A DNA stretch of 64,000 bases, from positions 103,490-167,489 of the forward strand of contig JAZREP010000019.1 in NCBI GenBank assembly GCA_045660865.1, in the 5' to 3' direction. The position numbers and the translations under genes are program-made. Shown here one piece after another: positions 41,101 through 48,404 of this stretch (position 1 is its first letter; each line of letters begins with the position of its first letter). A model generated the notes under the pieces. It was given only the letters and a program-made list of their open reading frames with translations. It was not told where the DNA came from and searched no databases. The DNA comes from CAZRRV01 sp045660865. Its GTDB lineage: Bacteria; Bacillota; Clostridia; Oscillospirales; Acutalibacteraceae.

Positions 41101-41557
41101 GCAGGCTGAAAAGGGTGTAGAAGTTAAGCAAAAGGCAGAATGTTCGGTTGACATTCAACTATCGGCGCATCTGCCGGAAAAATATATTCCTGCATTATCC
41201 CAGCGCCTTTCAATGTATCGGCGAATTGCCGCCATTGTAAGCGAAGAGGACGCAAATGATGTACGTGATGAGCTGCGTGACCGCTTTGGGCCTGTGCCAA
41301 ATATGGCAGAGGAGCTAATACGGGTTGCTTTATACAAAAACCGTGCGGCGAGCCTTGGAATTACCGATATTATCGCCAGAAACGGCTCAATTTTACTTTA
41401 TATGCCGCAGCTTGACAGCGATTTATCCTCTCGGCTCATTTCGGCTATGCGAGGTCGGGTTTTAGTTAACGCAGGCGCTAAGCCCTATATTGCTGTGCGC
41501 TGCCAAGCGGGGGCTAAGGATATTGAAACTCTGGGCGAAATATTTACGGTTAGCTAA
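38156..41557 (+). CDS. mfd: Transcription-repair coupling factor
   Basis: 1133 residues, full length. It removes RNA polymerase stalled at lesions and recruits UvrA. In order: UvrB-like N-terminal domains (AVRGGIFDIFPPDA), polymerase-interacting domain (about 470-540, IGDLVVHASHGIGRFNGV), RecG-like helicase with Walker A CGDVGFGKTEVA near 625 and DEEQ box LIIDEEQRFGV near 725, and the C-terminal TRCF domain. Ribosome site weak (GGTAGTAAG). It lies 5 bases after pth. Confidence 0.97.
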   Translation: MQFLIDEFAKVSAAKTAVDLLNENRSPVVGFGLSHIHKVLLCGLLSRHKKLLYICADEAEGQRALEDLKALGVAAQFFSQKDISLFAKETSREYEQKRIGTLSKLLEGDFSVVVTTLQAAAGYTVPPKVLKGRFLTLEKGKRVEITELTGAAVAAGYSRVEAVESVGQFAVRGGIFDIFPPDAALPYRLELWDDEIDAIHTFDIESQRRIEKCEGFCLSPSVEFCPDSEADFITKLKTKLDKNLPEAYSERLKEDIARLSGGYRISYDIYQDLVYNEKATLLDYTNDCAVVMSDTTRIEERFKKWEALLNEELATALNKGMIEKGAALPLLEFNEIMNELHRRFVMYAENFPKSNFYKNEKAICNFKLKQLNAWSGQPDRLKEELLEGGKTVILGGEERAAGILADQLINSGVQAVFSKNPASLPSGVTVTVGILSQGFELTELGLTVIPFGRTVKSRKKSLYKKGADIGAIEELEIGDLVVHASHGIGRFNGVTQMKTINGVKDYIRVQYRDSGVLYVPVTALDLISRYIGTADDKVVKLNKLGSAEWLKAKTRTRSVVKDIAKQLTLLYAKRLSQKGYAFSPDCDMQRDFENRFLYDETDDQLKAIAEIKDDMERDIPMDRLLCGDVGFGKTEVALRAAFKCIADGKQCAVLVPTTILAWQHYNTAMERFGDFAVNVEMLSRFRTASQQKKIKKELKAGNIDLLIGTHRMIGGDIEFKDLGLLIIDEEQRFGVAQKEKLKERFPNVDVLTLSATPIPRTLNMALSGLRDMSSIEEAPGDRYPVQTFVLEQDNGVLYSAIDKELRRGGQVYYIHNRVESIHSVAARIAMEFPEHSVGVAHGKMGEDELSRVWKQLVEQEIDILVCTTIIETGVDVPNANTLIIENADCFGLSQLHQLRGRVGRSNKRAYAYLCFKPYKVINETATKRLDAIRRYTEFGSGFKLAMRDLEIRGAGNILGGEQHGYMDAVGYDMYMRLLQEALQAEKGVEVKQKAECSVDIQLSAHLPEKYIPALSQRLSMYRRIAAIVSEEDANDVRDELRDRFGPVPNMAEELIRVALYKNRAASLGITDIIARNGSILLYMPQLDSDLSSRLISAMRGRVLVNAGAKPYIAVRCQAGAKDIETLGEIFTVS

Positions 41558-41570
41558 AACATTTAAACCC

Positions 41571-41599
41571 TTTACTTTTTAGTTATTTTATTATATAAT
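41571..41599 (+). promoter_or_regulatory. Promoter of the PrsA-like lipoprotein gene
   Basis: TTTACT (41571-41576), 17-base spacer, TATAAT (41594-41599), followed by AGGAG and the ATG at 41633. Confidence 0.65.
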
Positions 41600-41632
41600 C
41601 TTTTTGTATATTGGCAGATAGGAGTTAAAAAT

Positions 41633-42727
41633 ATGAAATATATAAATAAAGTTTTAGCCTTTGTAATGGCTTCAGCCTTGGCGTTAGCCTTAGTTGGTTG
41701 CCATCCTAAGAATGAGGTGGCGTTGACCATAGGTGGTAAAGAGTACACCTCTGCATTTTATATGTGCGCTTTATTGCAGGCTGACAATGAAGCGAAGGAA
41801 AAGGTTAATGAGCAGTATAAAACGGCAGATAAGGACACCGCTGATGTTGCTGACCTCAATTACTACAAGCAAAAGATTGACAAGAAAAAGTATGTCGACT
41901 GGGTAGAAGACCGCGCCGTCCAAATTTGCCGTACCTTTGCATACGTTGAAACTATGTGCGATGAAAAAGATATTAAATTGAGCGATGAAGAGTTGGAATC
42001 TGCTGAGTCGTATGCACAGAACTATTGGAACAACTACGGTTATGCCGCATATTACAGTGCCAACGGCGTTTCTTATGAAACCTTTAAAGAGTATTTAACC
42101 TACTCCAACTTGATGCAGTCATATTTTTTATCCATCTATGGTAAGGATGGCACAACCCCGGTTTCAGAAGAAGACGTTAAAAAGACCCTTTCGGAGAAAT
42201 TTGTGCTTGCCAACACATTATCTGCTTCTTTAGTTGACGACAGCGGAAATCCGTTAACAGATAAGAATATTGAAGAACTAAAGGCCAATTTTGAAGGCTA
42301 CAAAACCCGCATTGAAAAGGGTGAAGAGTTTAAGAAAATCTATGAAGAGGTAAACGGCAAGCAGAATAATACAACAACTGACAGTAGCGAAGCACAGCCG
42401 CAAGATACCTTAGCGCAGGTTTTCGGTAATAAGGACACCGAGAGCTATGCATCCGAAAACTTTGATGCAATCAATGAAATGAAACTTGGCGAAGTCAAGA
42501 TTATTGAGGATAAGGTAAACAACCAACTTTTATTCGTTGTTAAAAAGGATATAATGGCTGATACCTATTATCTCAACAATATGTATGATTATATTATTAA
42601 CCTTTTAAAATTTGACGGCTTTGAAAAAGAATGTCAAGAAAAGAGCTTAGAGCTTGAGTTCGACCAAAACAAATTTGCTACTGACCGCTTCAATGTTAAA
42701 AAGTTAAAGAGCGGACAAGAGGAGTAA
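41633..42727 (+). CDS. SurA/PrsA-like extracellular foldase lipoprotein
   Basis: 364 residues. A lipoprotein signal ends in ALALVGC (Cys23), so it sits on the outer face of the membrane. The helical N-terminal part (WVEDRAVQICRTFAYVETMCDEKDI, here in two runs WVEDRAVQICRTFAYVET and MCDEKDI) resembles the SurA/PrsA chaperone domain, and the layout (helical arm, central domain with KLGEVKIIEDK, helical C-terminus) fits secreted peptidyl-prolyl isomerases. The parvulin core is not clearly readable, so isomerase activity is uncertain. In many Clostridia a PrsA-type gene follows mfd, as here. Confidence 0.75.
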   Translation: MKYINKVLAFVMASALALALVGCHPKNEVALTIGGKEYTSAFYMCALLQADNEAKEKVNEQYKTADKDTADVADLNYYKQKIDKKKYVDWVEDRAVQICRTFAYVETMCDEKDIKLSDEELESAESYAQNYWNNYGYAAYYSANGVSYETFKEYLTYSNLMQSYFLSIYGKDGTTPVSEEDVKKTLSEKFVLANTLSASLVDDSGNPLTDKNIEELKANFEGYKTRIEKGEEFKKIYEEVNGKQNNTTTDSSEAQPQDTLAQVFGNKDTESYASENFDAINEMKLGEVKIIEDKVNNQLLFVVKKDIMADTYYLNNMYDYIINLLKFDGFEKECQEKSLELEFDQNKFATDRFNVKKLKSGQEE

Positions 42728-42734
42728 AAAATTA

Positions 42735-42768
42735 GGAGACAACCTAAATTAGGTTGTCTCCCTTTTTA
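42735..42768. terminator. Bidirectional terminator
   Basis: GGAGACAACCT and AGGTTGTCTCC form an 11-base stem, followed by CTTTTTATT. It lies between convergent genes (foldase, serC). A second weaker dyad ATTACCG...CGGTAAT lies at 42772-42803. Confidence 0.85.
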
Positions 42769-42809
42769 TTGATTACCGTCCTTACTATTGCAGGGGCGGT
42801 AATATTTTT

Positions 42810-43898
42810 TTAGAGGTTTTCTGCCTCAAATTTTTCAATGAATGCAATCAATGCATCTACACCCTCAGCCGGCATAGCGTTGTAAATGGAAGCGCGCATA
42901 CCGCCAACAGAACGGTGGCCTTTAAGGTTGCTCATACCTGCAGCAGCAGACTCTTTAACAAACTTTGCGTTAAGCTCATCGTCCTCTGCACGGAAGGTAA
43001 CGTTCATCATTGAACGGCATTCCTTAGCGTTGGGGTTTTTAAACATCTTGCTGTTTTCTAAGCAAGCATACAATTTGTCAGCCTTTGTTTTGTTTACCTC
43101 AGCCATAACGGTAAGACCGCCCATATCACGAATCCATTCAAGCACAAGCTTGCAGATGTAAATCGGCCAGCAAGGAGGAGTATTGTACATGGACTCGTTT
43201 TTGTCAGCAATGCTGTAATTGCAAACTGCCGGAACAAATGCGGGCAAATCCTCACGAATTAAATCTTCACGTACAATAACAATGGTAAGACCTGCGGGAG
43301 CAACATTCTTCTGTGCGCCGGCATAGATAAGGCCGAATTTAGAAACGTCAACAGGCTCAGACAAAATGCAGGAGCTCATATCAGCTACCAGCGGAACGCC
43401 GTTGGTTTCAGGAATATAATCCCACTTAGTACCGAAAATAGTGTTATTGTAGCAGATATGTACATAATCTGCGCCGGGGGTAAGATTTAATTCTTCCTGA
43501 CGAGGAATACGGCAGAAGTTTTCCTCTTTGGTGGTGGCGGCAAGATTTATCTTGTCGCTGTATTTTTTAGCCTCTGTGTAAGCCTTGCCGGAGAATTGAC
43601 CTGTAACGATATAGTCAGCAACACCGGTTTTAAGCAGGTTCATAGGAACGCTTGCAAACTGCATAGAAGCGCCGCCCTGTAAAAACAGAACTCTGTAATT
43701 TTCAGGAATGTTCATTACCTCACGAAGAAGTGCTTCAGCGTCTTTGATAATTGTATCAAAGGCTTTTGAGCGATGGCTCATCTCCATAACGCTCATACCG
43801 CTACCCTCGTAATTCATTACTTGGTCACGTGCCTTTTCAAGTACAGAAACCGGAAGCATAGAGGGGCCGGCAGAGAAATTATAAATACGATTGTACAT
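42810..43898 (-). CDS. serC: Phosphoserine aminotransferase
   Basis: 362 residues. A PLP enzyme converting 3-phosphohydroxypyruvate to phosphoserine in serine synthesis. Marks: NFSAGPSMLPVSVLEKA, FLQGGASMQFASVPMNL, the PLP-Lys in LIYAGAQKNVAPAGLTIV, and HRSVGGMRASIYNA. GAGGAGG precedes the ATG. serA and serB are not adjacent. Single-gene unit on its own promoter. Confidence 0.97.
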   Translation of the reverse strand: MYNRIYNFSAGPSMLPVSVLEKARDQVMNYEGSGMSVMEMSHRSKAFDTIIKDAEALLREVMNIPENYRVLFLQGGASMQFASVPMNLLKTGVADYIVTGQFSGKAYTEAKKYSDKINLAATTKEENFCRIPRQEELNLTPGADYVHICYNNTIFGTKWDYIPETNGVPLVADMSSCILSEPVDVSKFGLIYAGAQKNVAPAGLTIVIVREDLIREDLPAFVPAVCNYSIADKNESMYNTPPCWPIYICKLVLEWIRDMGGLTVMAEVNKTKADKLYACLENSKMFKNPNAKECRSMMNVTFRAEDDELNAKFVKESAAAGMSNLKGHRSVGGMRASIYNAMPAEGVDALIAFIEKFEAENL

Positions 43899-43932
43899 AA
43901 TATATCCTCCTCTAAATTAAAAGTATAATAAT

Positions 43933-43961
43933 AGTATATAGCATATTAACACTATAATCAA
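43933..43961 (-). promoter_or_regulatory. Promoter of serC
   Basis: Minus strand TTGATT (43961-43956), 17-base spacer, TATACT (43938-43933). Confidence 0.65.
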
Positions 43962-44128
43962 CTGAAATTATGATTAAACTTTCAACTTTTTTTACTGCGT
44001 TTTTAGGTAAAAATATAAAATTACAGACCTATCACAAATAATTGCTTTTTTTAATGCGTATTTTAAAGTGATGGTGTTAAAAATGAGCAGCATTATAATT
44101 GTTATTTGTGGCGGAACGGAGAATAGAG

Positions 44129-45109
44129 ATGACTTTATTTGATGTGATTTTATTGTTTGGCGGACTTGCATTTTTCCTGTACGGAATGACTGTTCTTTCA
44201 TCAGGACTTGAAAAAATGGCGGGCAGTAAACTCGAATCGGTTTTAAGGAAAATTACCTCCAATAAGGCTAAGGGGTTGGCTTTGGGCGCCAGCATTACAT
44301 TTGCGATTCAGTCCTCGTCGGCAATGACGGTAATGCTGGTTGGCCTTGTAAATTCCGGGGTTATGAATTTACAGCAGAGCATTAGCGCTATAATGGGGTC
44401 CAATATAGGAACAACCCTTAAAGCTTGGGCGTTCAGCCTTTCGGGTATTGAGAGTGAAAACAATATCTTGTTGGAGCTACTTAAACCTGCTAATTTCTCG
44501 CTTATTTTCGGCTTAATAGGTGCGGTTTTACTAATGATGCCGAAAAAGCCAAAACGCCAGGATATAGCCAGTATACTTTTAGGCTTTTCGGTTTTAATGT
44601 ACGGTATGGAAATGATGAGCGGCAGCGTTGCCTCGCTTGAAAATTCGGGAACGCTTAAGAATTGGCTGTTAGCATTTTCTAACAATCCCATATTGGGTGT
44701 TATTGCCGGTGCGGTCATCACCGCTATTATTCAGTCCTCATCGGCATCGGTAGGTATTTTGATTGCTTTGGCGGCAAAGACACCAATGTCATTTAGCGCC
44801 GCCTTGCCTATTATTATGGGTCAAAACATTGGCACTTGCATTACCGCCGTAATTGCAAGTATCGGCGCAAACAAAAACGCAAAACGTGTTTCTGTTGTGC
44901 ACGTTTCCTTTAATGTGATTGGAACAATTTTGTTCTTAGCAATATTCTACATACTCAACGGAATTTTTGATTTCAGTTTTGCTAAGAGTAATATTAACAC
45001 CTTCGGTGTGGCTACAATACATACTATATTCAATTTGGCTACCACTTTTGTTTTACTTCCCTTTACAAAACAGCTTGAAAAGATTGCTTACTTTGTGGTT
45101 AAAGAATAA
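44129..45109 (+). CDS. Na+/phosphate cotransporter family protein, short form without PhoU domain
   Basis: 326 residues from the ATG at 44129, with ACGGAG seven bases upstream. It has two inverted repeats of the Na/Pi cotransporter family, each with the QSSS signature (TFAIQSSSAMTVMLVG and ITAIIQSSSASVGILI), and about nine membrane segments. Most Bacillota homologues are about 550 residues and carry a C-terminal cytoplasmic PhoU-like domain; this one ends directly after the last membrane segment. A terminator follows at once, so this is not a local frameshift. Likely phosphate uptake or export; substrate inferred. Confidence 0.88.
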   Translation: MTLFDVILLFGGLAFFLYGMTVLSSGLEKMAGSKLESVLRKITSNKAKGLALGASITFAIQSSSAMTVMLVGLVNSGVMNLQQSISAIMGSNIGTTLKAWAFSLSGIESENNILLELLKPANFSLIFGLIGAVLLMMPKKPKRQDIASILLGFSVLMYGMEMMSGSVASLENSGTLKNWLLAFSNNPILGVIAGAVITAIIQSSSASVGILIALAAKTPMSFSAALPIIMGQNIGTCITAVIASIGANKNAKRVSVVHVSFNVIGTILFLAIFYILNGIFDFSFAKSNINTFGVATIHTIFNLATTFVLLPFTKQLEKIAYFVVKE

Positions 45110-45122
45110 AATCTTTTCGCAA

Positions 45123-45157
45123 AAACACCCTGCTTTCGGCAGGGTGTTTGCTTTTTT
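45123..45157 (+). terminator. Terminator after the Na/Pi cotransporter gene
   Basis: ACACCCTGC and GCAGGGTGT with a 5-base loop, followed by TTGCTTTTTT. Confidence 0.9.
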
Positions 45158-45224
45158 GCAGAATATTGTGTCAATACGTATCAAACAAGAGATTTTAAGG
45201 CAATTTTAGGTCGAACGAAACTGC

Positions 45225-45253
45225 TTGCAAACTGATTTTGGACAGGCTATACT
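45225..45253 (+). promoter_or_regulatory. Promoter of the ParB-like gene
   Basis: TTGCAA (45225-45230), 17-base spacer, TATACT (45248-45253), then GAGGTGAC before the ATG. Confidence 0.75.
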
Positions 45254-45282
45254 CAAGATGCAGGCAGGGTTGAGGTGACAAA

Positions 45283-46059
45283 ATGAAGTGCAAACAAACC
45301 TTTTTATCAATACCTATACAGTTGATTGACGTGCCTGCTTCGGCGGTGCGAAAAAGCTATGACCGATATGAACTCGATATGCTGAAAAAGAGCATATCGG
45401 TAAGCGGGTTGTTAGAGCCGATAACGGTATACAGGCGCAATATCGGGCGGTATACCTTAGTTAGCGGTAGGCGCAGATTAGAGGCTTGTACGGAACTCGG
45501 ATACAGTAACATAGACTGCTTTGTGGTTGCCGATTCGCCGGCAGGACTGATGCTTAGAGCCTTGATTGATTCAGTCCAACAGCGTCAGCTTAATATGTTT
45601 GAACTATCAGAGGCTATTGCCGATTTTAAAGATAAAACAAACTTAAATAACAGTGATTTAGCAAGGGTGCTCGGTACTAGCGAATTAGAAGTGAGCGAGC
45701 AGCTAAAATTACTTGATTTAGACAAAAGACACCGTGACATTCTGCTTAGTGCAGGGGTTAGCAGAGCGCAGGTTTTAAAGATAATATCCTTGCCCCGTTT
45801 ACAGCAGGCGGAGGCGGTAAAGCACATTGTGTCATCAGCAAAAAACAACAAATCCGCCGTAATCAAGCCCTTTAAATTAGAAACGGCAAAGGTAGGAGAT
45901 ATACGGCTGTTTTTGAACAGTTTAAATCATATTGTTGATTCAATAAAGCGTGCCGGATACATTTCAACCGCCACTAGTAGAGAAACAAAAAACTATTACG
46001 AATATACGGTTAAAATTTCAAAAAGCCCGCAAATGACCTTGCCGGACATACAGGGCTAA
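45283..46059 (+). CDS. ParB/Noc-like DNA-binding protein, orphan
   Basis: 258 residues. The N-terminal ParB/sulfiredoxin-like domain (about 10-105) has SISVSGLLEPITVYRR, the CTP-binding-type motif SGRRRLEACTELGY in place of GERRWRA, and SVQQRQLNMFELSEA. A central HTH follows (NSDLARVLGTSELEVSEQLKLLDL). The C-terminal part is short and does not look like a typical ParB dimer domain. No ParA gene is adjacent, and no full parS site is seen in the window. It has its own strong promoter and terminator region. It may be a nucleoid occlusion factor or an accessory regulator; both are guesses. Confidence 0.85.
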   Translation: MKCKQTFLSIPIQLIDVPASAVRKSYDRYELDMLKKSISVSGLLEPITVYRRNIGRYTLVSGRRRLEACTELGYSNIDCFVVADSPAGLMLRALIDSVQQRQLNMFELSEAIADFKDKTNLNNSDLARVLGTSELEVSEQLKLLDLDKRHRDILLSAGVSRAQVLKIISLPRLQQAEAVKHIVSSAKNNKSAVIKPFKLETAKVGDIRLFLNSLNHIVDSIKRAGYISTATSRETKNYYEYTVKISKSPQMTLPDIQG

Positions 46060-46092
46060 CAACATTACCCACCCATATTCATCCCCATATAA

Positions 46093-46123
46093 GAGGGCCA
46101 CGCTGTTTTTCAGCGTGGCCCTC
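46093..46123. terminator. Very stable 13-base stem between convergent genes
   Basis: GAGGGCCACGCTG and CAGCGTGGCCCTC with a 5-T loop. There is no clean T-run on either side (GACCCTTTATTT on the plus strand), so it is a weak or non-classical terminator or an mRNA end-protecting hairpin. Confidence 0.65.
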
Positions 46124-46129
46124 GACCCT

Positions 46130-48205
46130 TTATTTAACTACATAACGGTAGTAGTCTTTATCTAACAGTTTTAAGGATGTTCTTTGTTTTTGAGAAACAA
46201 TAACACGGATTGTGTTGATATAATTTGCCTGCTCTTCGGCGCTCATTTGTTTACCGAGTTCGGTTGGAGTAAAGACCTTGGTTTTATTGTTGTAGTAGCC
46301 TTTTTCGGTCACCCAGTGCCAAGAACCGCCTTTGCCGTTAAAGTTTAAAGGCACTAACGCGTCGGCAGTTGAAAGAATATCCTTACCCATAATAAGTCGG
46401 GAATCATACTCTAATCCAAACAGGTTGGATAAGGTTGGAATAATATCAATAGCCGAGCAAGGCTTATCGGACACTACCGGCTCTTTCATACTGGCGGACC
46501 AGAGAACAAAGGTGTTTCTGTACAGCTCAATATTGCTTTCAATGTTTTCGGCAGGGATTTTGTAAAGTTCGGACAGTTCGCTGTCGGTTAAAGCGTAAGG
46601 ATAATGGTCGGTGCTCATTGCAAAGACGGTGTCCTCTAAAATGCCTGCCTCAGAAAGACCGTCAATTAAGGTGTTGAGCATATACTCAACCTCTAATTGA
46701 CAAGCAAAATATGCCTTTACGTTTTCGCTGTAGGGCAAATGCTGAACCTCGTCACGGTGCTTAGCGCACATTTTATTGCCCGCCCAGTTGTAGTTTGCGT
46801 GACCGCTTACTGTCATATAGTAAGCGTGGAAAGGCTCACCGCTTGTGAAATCGGGCAGGGTGACTGCCGCCATTTCGGCATCAGAACCCGGCCAACCCTT
46901 TGTGGGAAGTTCCAACCCGTTGCCAATTGCTTTATAGGTGTAGCCTAAGTTCGGGTGTGAGGTATTACGTCCGTAATATGTGTGGGAATTGTTGTGGTAG
47001 GCAAAGGTTTTGTAGCCTAACTTTTTAAACTGGTTACCCATTGTAAAGGGGAGATGCTTAGTAGCACTGATTTTTAAGCATTGCGCAGTATTATAGAAGT
47101 TACCTGTAACGGTTGCGTATTCGCCCGTTGCAGTACTGCCGCCCCACATAGAGTTGTAGAAGTTTTTAAAGACAAAGCCTTCGGTTGCCATTTTGTAAAG
47201 TGTGGGGGTAAGCTCGGGGTCAATTACTTTATCCGAAAAACCTTCCAAGGTCATAAAAATTAAATTTTTGCCCTTGAACATACCGGTATATTCGTTTTGC
47301 AAGGTGGGCTCTTGTGATGCAAAGTAGGTGTGCAAAGATTTAATATCCTCTTTTGTTTCAGCGGCCGCCAGCGCATTAAAATCTATATCCATAACATTTG
47401 GCTTATAGGTTACGGCAGGCTCATCGTTAGAATTAGGTTTAGAAGAGGAAGCATTAGAATCAACGGGAAGTTTTATATCAAATTCCTCAGCACCGAAAAG
47501 GATTTGCTTAAACTCAATTCGCTGAGTAGCCATTACGCCAAAATAATGCACGGTATCGGCAGGCGAGAGGGTAGTCACATAGTAATATTTTATGCCAAAG
47601 GGTGAGTTATCAATGGAAATAAAGCCAACGTTGAGAAAATGCAAAATAAGAGCAAAGATTACAAAAACAACCCTTGCGGTCCATTTGAATTTATAACAGG
47701 GCGCATAGGTTCTGCCAAAAAACAGATAGAACAAAAAGGGCAAGAAGAAAATAATCACCATATGCAAATTGAGAAGAGTTGCAAGTAAAGATTCCTTCCA
47801 AAAGCTTATAAAATCGCCCGCAAGACCGAGTGTTGACCAAACGAAAAACGATTTAAAGAAATCGTAATAAATATAGTAAAAGGAGAAAAATACGCCGAGT
47901 ACGGCAAGGAATATAAGGGCAAGCTTACGATTGGTTTTGCGCTTAAAAGAGGTGCAAATAACGCCTAGGATAAGACCCAGCACCACGCTGAAAAAGAGCG
48001 TAAAAATAAGACCAACGTTAAAAAATGATTCCATAGCCGCAAGCTTGAAAACCAGTTCTAAAAATAGAACGCTGCAAATCATATAAACAATAAAGTTAAA
48101 AGGATTTTTAACAGCGCCTTTACCGCCACGTGTTTGCAATAATTTTACAAGCCGTAAAAAAACGGTTTTAAGGGGATTTAATTTTTTTAATAAATTTTCA
48201 AACAT
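46130..48205 (-). CDS. LTA synthase-family membrane sulfatase-like protein
   Basis: 691 residues from the ATG at 48205; an upstream TTG at 48235 has no ribosome site. The N-terminal third has about five membrane segments. The C-terminal extracytoplasmic alkaline-phosphatase-fold domain has LEGFSDKVIDPELTPTL (metal Glu), MWGGSTATGEYATV with the likely catalytic Thr, VSGHANY, and the metal Asp-His in FAMSTDHYPY. The family transfers glycerol phosphate from phosphatidylglycerol to make lipoteichoic acid. This variant differs from LtaS around the active site (GGSTATGE), so the transferred group is not certain. Single-gene unit. Confidence 0.88.
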   Translation of the reverse strand: MFENLLKKLNPLKTVFLRLVKLLQTRGGKGAVKNPFNFIVYMICSVLFLELVFKLAAMESFFNVGLIFTLFFSVVLGLILGVICTSFKRKTNRKLALIFLAVLGVFFSFYYIYYDFFKSFFVWSTLGLAGDFISFWKESLLATLLNLHMVIIFFLPFLFYLFFGRTYAPCYKFKWTARVVFVIFALILHFLNVGFISIDNSPFGIKYYYVTTLSPADTVHYFGVMATQRIEFKQILFGAEEFDIKLPVDSNASSSKPNSNDEPAVTYKPNVMDIDFNALAAAETKEDIKSLHTYFASQEPTLQNEYTGMFKGKNLIFMTLEGFSDKVIDPELTPTLYKMATEGFVFKNFYNSMWGGSTATGEYATVTGNFYNTAQCLKISATKHLPFTMGNQFKKLGYKTFAYHNNSHTYYGRNTSHPNLGYTYKAIGNGLELPTKGWPGSDAEMAAVTLPDFTSGEPFHAYYMTVSGHANYNWAGNKMCAKHRDEVQHLPYSENVKAYFACQLEVEYMLNTLIDGLSEAGILEDTVFAMSTDHYPYALTDSELSELYKIPAENIESNIELYRNTFVLWSASMKEPVVSDKPCSAIDIIPTLSNLFGLEYDSRLIMGKDILSTADALVPLNFNGKGGSWHWVTEKGYYNNKTKVFTPTELGKQMSAEEQANYINTIRVIVSQKQRTSLKLLDKDYYRYVVK

Positions 48206-48272
48206 AAATAACACCCATATAAATTCGCCCTTCAAACAAGAAAGGTTTAATAGAATAAATTAAGACCCTTAT

Positions 48273-48301
48273 ATTATAACAGATAATACAAAATTCGACA
48301 A
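48273..48301 (-). promoter_or_regulatory. Promoter of the LTA synthase-like gene
   Basis: Minus strand TTGTCG (48301-48296), 17-base spacer, TATAAT (48278-48273). A GCAGGTAA/TTACCTGC dyad (48310-48336) lies just upstream. Confidence 0.65.
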
Positions 48302-48367
48302 TAGAAAAAGCAGGTAATTTTTTGTTCCTTACCTGCCGAATATTATGCTGTTTAATTTTATGTTATG

Positions 48368-48404
48368 AAAAAACACCGATGGGTGTTCCCATCGGTGTTT
48401 TGTT
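48368..48404 (-). terminator. Terminator after rny
   Basis: AACACCGATGGG and CCCATCGGTGTT with a 4-base loop; on the minus strand a T-run follows (plus-strand A-run at 48368-48373). Confidence 0.9.

Noticed and set aside
41633..42727. Calling the lipoprotein a definite PrsA peptidyl-prolyl isomerase
   Set aside because: The signal, helical arms and position after mfd fit, but the parvulin active-site pattern cannot be read with confidence, so only a PrsA/SurA-like name is given.
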